Positions 5,958 to 7,448 of a DNA stretch of 7,448 nucleotides are shown here, in pieces. Position numbers and translations under genes: made by a program. The stretch's first letter is position 1. Every line of letters begins with the position of its first letter. The notes beneath the pieces are model-generated. The model had not been told where the DNA came from. It made no database searches and saw only the letters and a list, made by a program, of their open reading frames with translations. The stretch covers positions 1-7,448 of the forward strand of contig CALEAW010000083.1 of assembly GCA_937943605.1 (NCBI GenBank), given 5' to 3'. The stretch comes from an uncultured Sutterella sp. (lineage in GTDB: Bacteria > Pseudomonadota > Gammaproteobacteria > Burkholderiales > Burkholderiaceae_F).

Positions 5958-7139
5958 TTAAGCCTCTGTCGGCTTTAAAACCGTAAGCACGCAGCCATTC
6001 ATTGAAGCTTTAGGCTGCACCTTGAAGGGCTGAAGGCGCATGATTCTTGTCGTACTCGCCAACCATTTGGCCAAGATCGCGAAGATAAAGACTTCAGCCA
6101 CATACCCAAAGAACATGATGTACGAGAGCCAAATGTTCTGAGCTTCATTGACGACAGGAATAACCTGCCAACGCAAGTCACCATGCACAATGTAGATAAA
6201 CATTGACATACCACCAATCCACAACAAGGTCTTTGATGCGATCAAACGTTCACGCAATAGCCCGTACGCAAGCATCAAGAACACCGTCACAGCCACGAAA
6301 CTCAGATGGAAAAAGTTAGGATCAATAAACGTAAGCGGCAGCACAACGACTAGAGGCAACACGATCCAACGGCTCAAACGTCGTCCCATGGCAAGATAAC
6401 CACCTAACATAAAGAGAACCATCTGTCCCAACGGCGTTGCGTAAACAAGAACATGCTGTTCGAGCAAAGGCTCATAGATCGACACAGCCAATAACTGGCA
6501 CACCACGCCAATAGAGAGTGTCAAATAGGCATGACGAGACAGTCCTTTGAAGATGATCGGAAAGAGCAGATAAAACTGCACAATCAAAGCCATGAACCAC
6601 CAAACACTCACAAAGTAACCAAAGTCACCAGGGCGCAAATTCTCCGTAAAGGTTAAAAACACCAAATACTTCGTGAAGAATTCCGCATCAGGCAACGTAC
6701 CCCAAGCAATGTATTTGTAGAGGCAAAGGATTGATACACCCACCAGCGTCAAAGACACGATCTTTGCGATCTGGTTCAAAGACACCTTCCAAAGATCAGT
6801 CCAAGAGATGCCACCGTGTTTTTGTACATACCCTAACGCTTTTTTCGTCAGACCATAGCCCGACATAAAGAGGAAGATGTGGACACCATAGTGTCCAAAG
6901 AATGAAGCGATCGGATGAAACGCATCAAAAGGATGCTCGGAAATCTGAAAGACCATTTTCCAGAAGGTCTCAGCATGAAAAGCCATCTCGTTTTCACCAG
7001 GAAATGGCTTTACCTGATGGAAATAGTTGTGAGCCACGATCATTAAAATCGCAAGTGCTTTAATCACACTTGCATCGGCTCGCGTGAGTTCTACCGCGTT
7101 AAACACGGATTTTTGATAAAGACGGGTTAGCCAGGTCAT
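5958..7139 (-). CDS. Integral-membrane acyltransferase, Acyltransferase_3 family
   Basis: The 393-residue product is very hydrophobic, with about 10 to 11 membrane segments (roughly 24-40, 79-97, 121-141, 153-165, 175-196, 204-222, 230-250, 257-271, 279-294, 304-322, 335-360). It shows the landmarks of the family that O-acylates sugars in lipopolysaccharide, peptidoglycan, exopolysaccharide or small molecules. These are a basic residue and histidine in the first segment (K27 and H37 in IKALAILMIVAHN), GHYGVHIFLFMSGYGL (82-97), WWFMALIVQFYLLFP (180-194) and MSMFIYIVHGD (311-321). The usual Arg of the first motif is Lys here and the spacing to His is one shorter. There is no signal peptide or SGNH domain, so it is the short, membrane-only form. 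AGGGG lies 6 nt before the ATG. It is monocistronic, convergent with glnD. The substrate cannot be told, and no glycan gene is adjacent within the window. Confidence 0.88.
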   Translation of the reverse strand: MTWLTRLYQKSVFNAVELTRADASVIKALAILMIVAHNYFHQVKPFPGENEMAFHAETFWKMVFQISEHPFDAFHPIASFFGHYGVHIFLFMSGYGLTKKALGYVQKHGGISWTDLWKVSLNQIAKIVSLTLVGVSILCLYKYIAWGTLPDAEFFTKYLVFLTFTENLRPGDFGYFVSVWWFMALIVQFYLLFPIIFKGLSRHAYLTLSIGVVCQLLAVSIYEPLLEQHVLVYATPLGQMVLFMLGGYLAMGRRLSRWIVLPLVVVLPLTFIDPNFFHLSFVAVTVFLMLAYGLLRERLIASKTLLWIGGMSMFIYIVHGDLRWQVIPVVNEAQNIWLSYIMFFGYVAEVFIFAILAKWLASTTRIMRLQPFKVQPKASMNGCVLTVLKPTEA

Positions 7140-7158
7140 CAGTGTCCCCTTCGTCGGT

Positions 7159-7176
7159 TTGACTATTCGCTGTCAA
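7159..7176. repeat. Short palindrome just upstream of the acyltransferase Shine-Dalgarno
   Basis: TTGAC (7159-7163) and GTCAA (7172-7176) are inverted around 8 bases. The palindrome starts 8 bp upstream of the ribosome binding site of the acyltransferase. It could be an operator half-site pair or a small mRNA hairpin. Five-base arms are common by chance, so the call is weak. Confidence 0.3.
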
Positions 7177-7183
7177 TTCATTA

Positions 7184-7211
7184 CATCGTGAGGTCTAAAC
7201 CCTCACGGATG
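7184..7211 (-). promoter_or_regulatory. Hairpin in the acyltransferase leader
   Basis: On the minus strand, CGTGAGG (7207-7201) pairs perfectly with CCTCACG (7193-7187) around a 7-nt loop. The stem extends by CAT/ATG with a single bulged C, giving 10 pairs in all. No T-run follows, so it is not a terminator. It lies about 45 to 70 nt before the start codon and may stabilise the mRNA or bind a regulator. Confidence 0.45.
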
Positions 7212-7301
7212 GCCTAGAGGAAGAGAACTCACGAAAATAACGACCGTTCTTTCGCCAATTCTCTTGCGACTCAATTGAAATTATTTCGAAACACTTAGGG
7301 G

Positions 7302-7335
7302 AAAACGAGAAAAACGAAGCTTTGTTTGCTTCGTT
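7302..7335 (-). terminator. Intrinsic terminator of a minus-strand transcript entering from the right
   Basis: On the minus strand, AACGAAGC (7335-7328) pairs perfectly with GCTTCGTT (7320-7313) across a 7-nt loop, AAACAAA. A run of five T (7314-7310) follows, then CTCGTTTT. No gene within the window feeds it, so it most likely ends a minus-strand gene beyond 7448 or a short RNA made between there and here. It also isolates the acyltransferase from upstream transcription, which implies a promoter between about 7140 and 7302 that I could not identify. Confidence 0.68.
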
Positions 7336-7351
7336 GCGTTTTGAAAAACTT

Positions 7352-7381
7352 TTGAAACACTCGCTAACGTATCCGTTAAAT
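7352..7381 (+). promoter_or_regulatory. Possible plus-strand promoter near the right edge
   Basis: TTGAAA (7352-7357) and TTAAAT (7376-7381) are 18 bp apart, matching consensus at five and four positions. The predicted start near 7388 falls at the beginning of the three-part GTCTCC/GGAGAC repeat, so a plus-strand gene beyond the edge would carry that repeat in its leader. The region is AT-rich, so chance matches are likely. Confidence 0.3.
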
Positions 7382-7386
7382 CGACC

Positions 7387-7430
7387 GTCTCCGAATAAAG
7401 CAAAGGAGACCTCCTTTCGAAAGTCTCCTT
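7387..7430. repeat. Symmetric three-part inverted repeat, GTCTCC / GGAGAC / GTCTCC
   Basis: GTCTCC (7387-7392), GGAGAC (7405-7410) and GTCTCC (7423-7428) are separated by exactly 12 bases each. The central copy can pair with either flank. The right-hand pairing is longer: AAGGAGAC (7403-7410) with GTCTCCTT (7423-7430), 8 perfect pairs. On the minus strand that stem is followed by TGCTTTATT, a weak terminator-like tail. It may be a terminator of an off-window gene or a two-state leader element of a plus-strand gene. Confidence 0.5.
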
Positions 7431-7448
7431 ATTGATTAAACTTGCCTA

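Larger units (their letters stand above)
7140..7448. other. Non-coding, hairpin-rich region upstream of the acyltransferase
   Basis: No reading frame here has coding character. The stretch holds the acyltransferase ribosome binding site (AGGGG, 7150-7146 on the minus strand), a palindrome, a leader hairpin, a minus-strand terminator, direct repeats and a three-part inverted repeat at the right end. A TTTYGAAACAC motif occurs twice (7284-7294 and 7350-7360), and TTTTGAAA is repeated with an 11-bp period (7339 and 7350). I found no convincing promoter for the acyltransferase: a perfect TTGACA (7176-7171, minus strand) has no -10 at the right distance, and TGTAAT (minus strand, about 7185-7180) has no -35. 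Confidence 0.5.

Noticed and set aside
7171..7176. Perfect TTGACA (minus strand) as a -35 of the acyltransferase
   Set aside because: The sequence 15 to 19 bp downstream has nothing like a -10 and instead runs into the ribosome binding site.
1..7448. Search for a mobile element, CRISPR array, defence or toxin-antitoxin system
   Set aside because: No transposase, integrase, direct-repeat array, tRNA or attachment site, or toxin-like small gene pair was seen. The five genes are four core housekeeping genes and one membrane acyltransferase.

Overview
The window looks like an ordinary core-genome segment of a Gram-negative proteobacterium, most likely a betaproteobacterium of the order Burkholderiales. 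A Sutterellaceae-like gut lineage is a guess. The evidence is the layout: rpsB-tsf on the minus strand, divergent from map and glnD on the plus strand. This arrangement is conserved in beta- and gammaproteobacteria (E. coli has the same divergent order), and the protein sequences of S2, EF-Ts, MetAP and GlnD read as betaproteobacterial. By eye the composition is near 50% GC. The two translation genes are strongly codon-biased, which produces long but empty antisense reading frames.

Layout. 1-114: non-coding tail after tsf, with no start of pyrH visible. 115-999 (-): tsf. 1000-1223: a 224-bp spacer holding a terminator-like hairpin and a second inverted repeat. 1224-1973 (-): rpsB. 1974-2137: a structured rpsB 5' leader of about 160 nt, fed by a clear sigma70 promoter at 2144-2172. 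2173-2367: upstream region of map, with two hairpins that pair best as plus-strand RNA. 2368-3192 (+): map, ended by a strong intrinsic terminator at 3210-3244. 3243-3271: probable glnD promoter. 3313-5898 (+): glnD. 5912-5945: terminator shared between convergent glnD and the next gene. 5958-7139 (-): an integral-membrane acyltransferase of the Acyltransferase_3 family. 7140-7448: a non-coding, hairpin-rich region with a minus-strand terminator for a gene off the right edge and a symmetric three-part inverted repeat.

How the genes relate. S2 and EF-Ts serve translation, and methionine aminopeptidase trims the initiator methionine of new proteins. GlnD is the glutamine sensor that uridylylates and deuridylylates PII proteins to set nitrogen metabolism. 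The acyltransferase is probably unrelated to these and may modify a cell-envelope glycan.

I found no mobile element, CRISPR array, phage gene, toxin-antitoxin pair or defence system. The observations most worth a second look are in the RNA: a betaproteobacterial rpsB leader with an apparent three-way junction, at the locus where E. coli has its S2-controlled rpsB leader; a terminator between rpsB and tsf; and the GTCTCC/GGAGAC/GTCTCC switch-like repeat near the right end. All structures were read by eye, without folding software or alignment.
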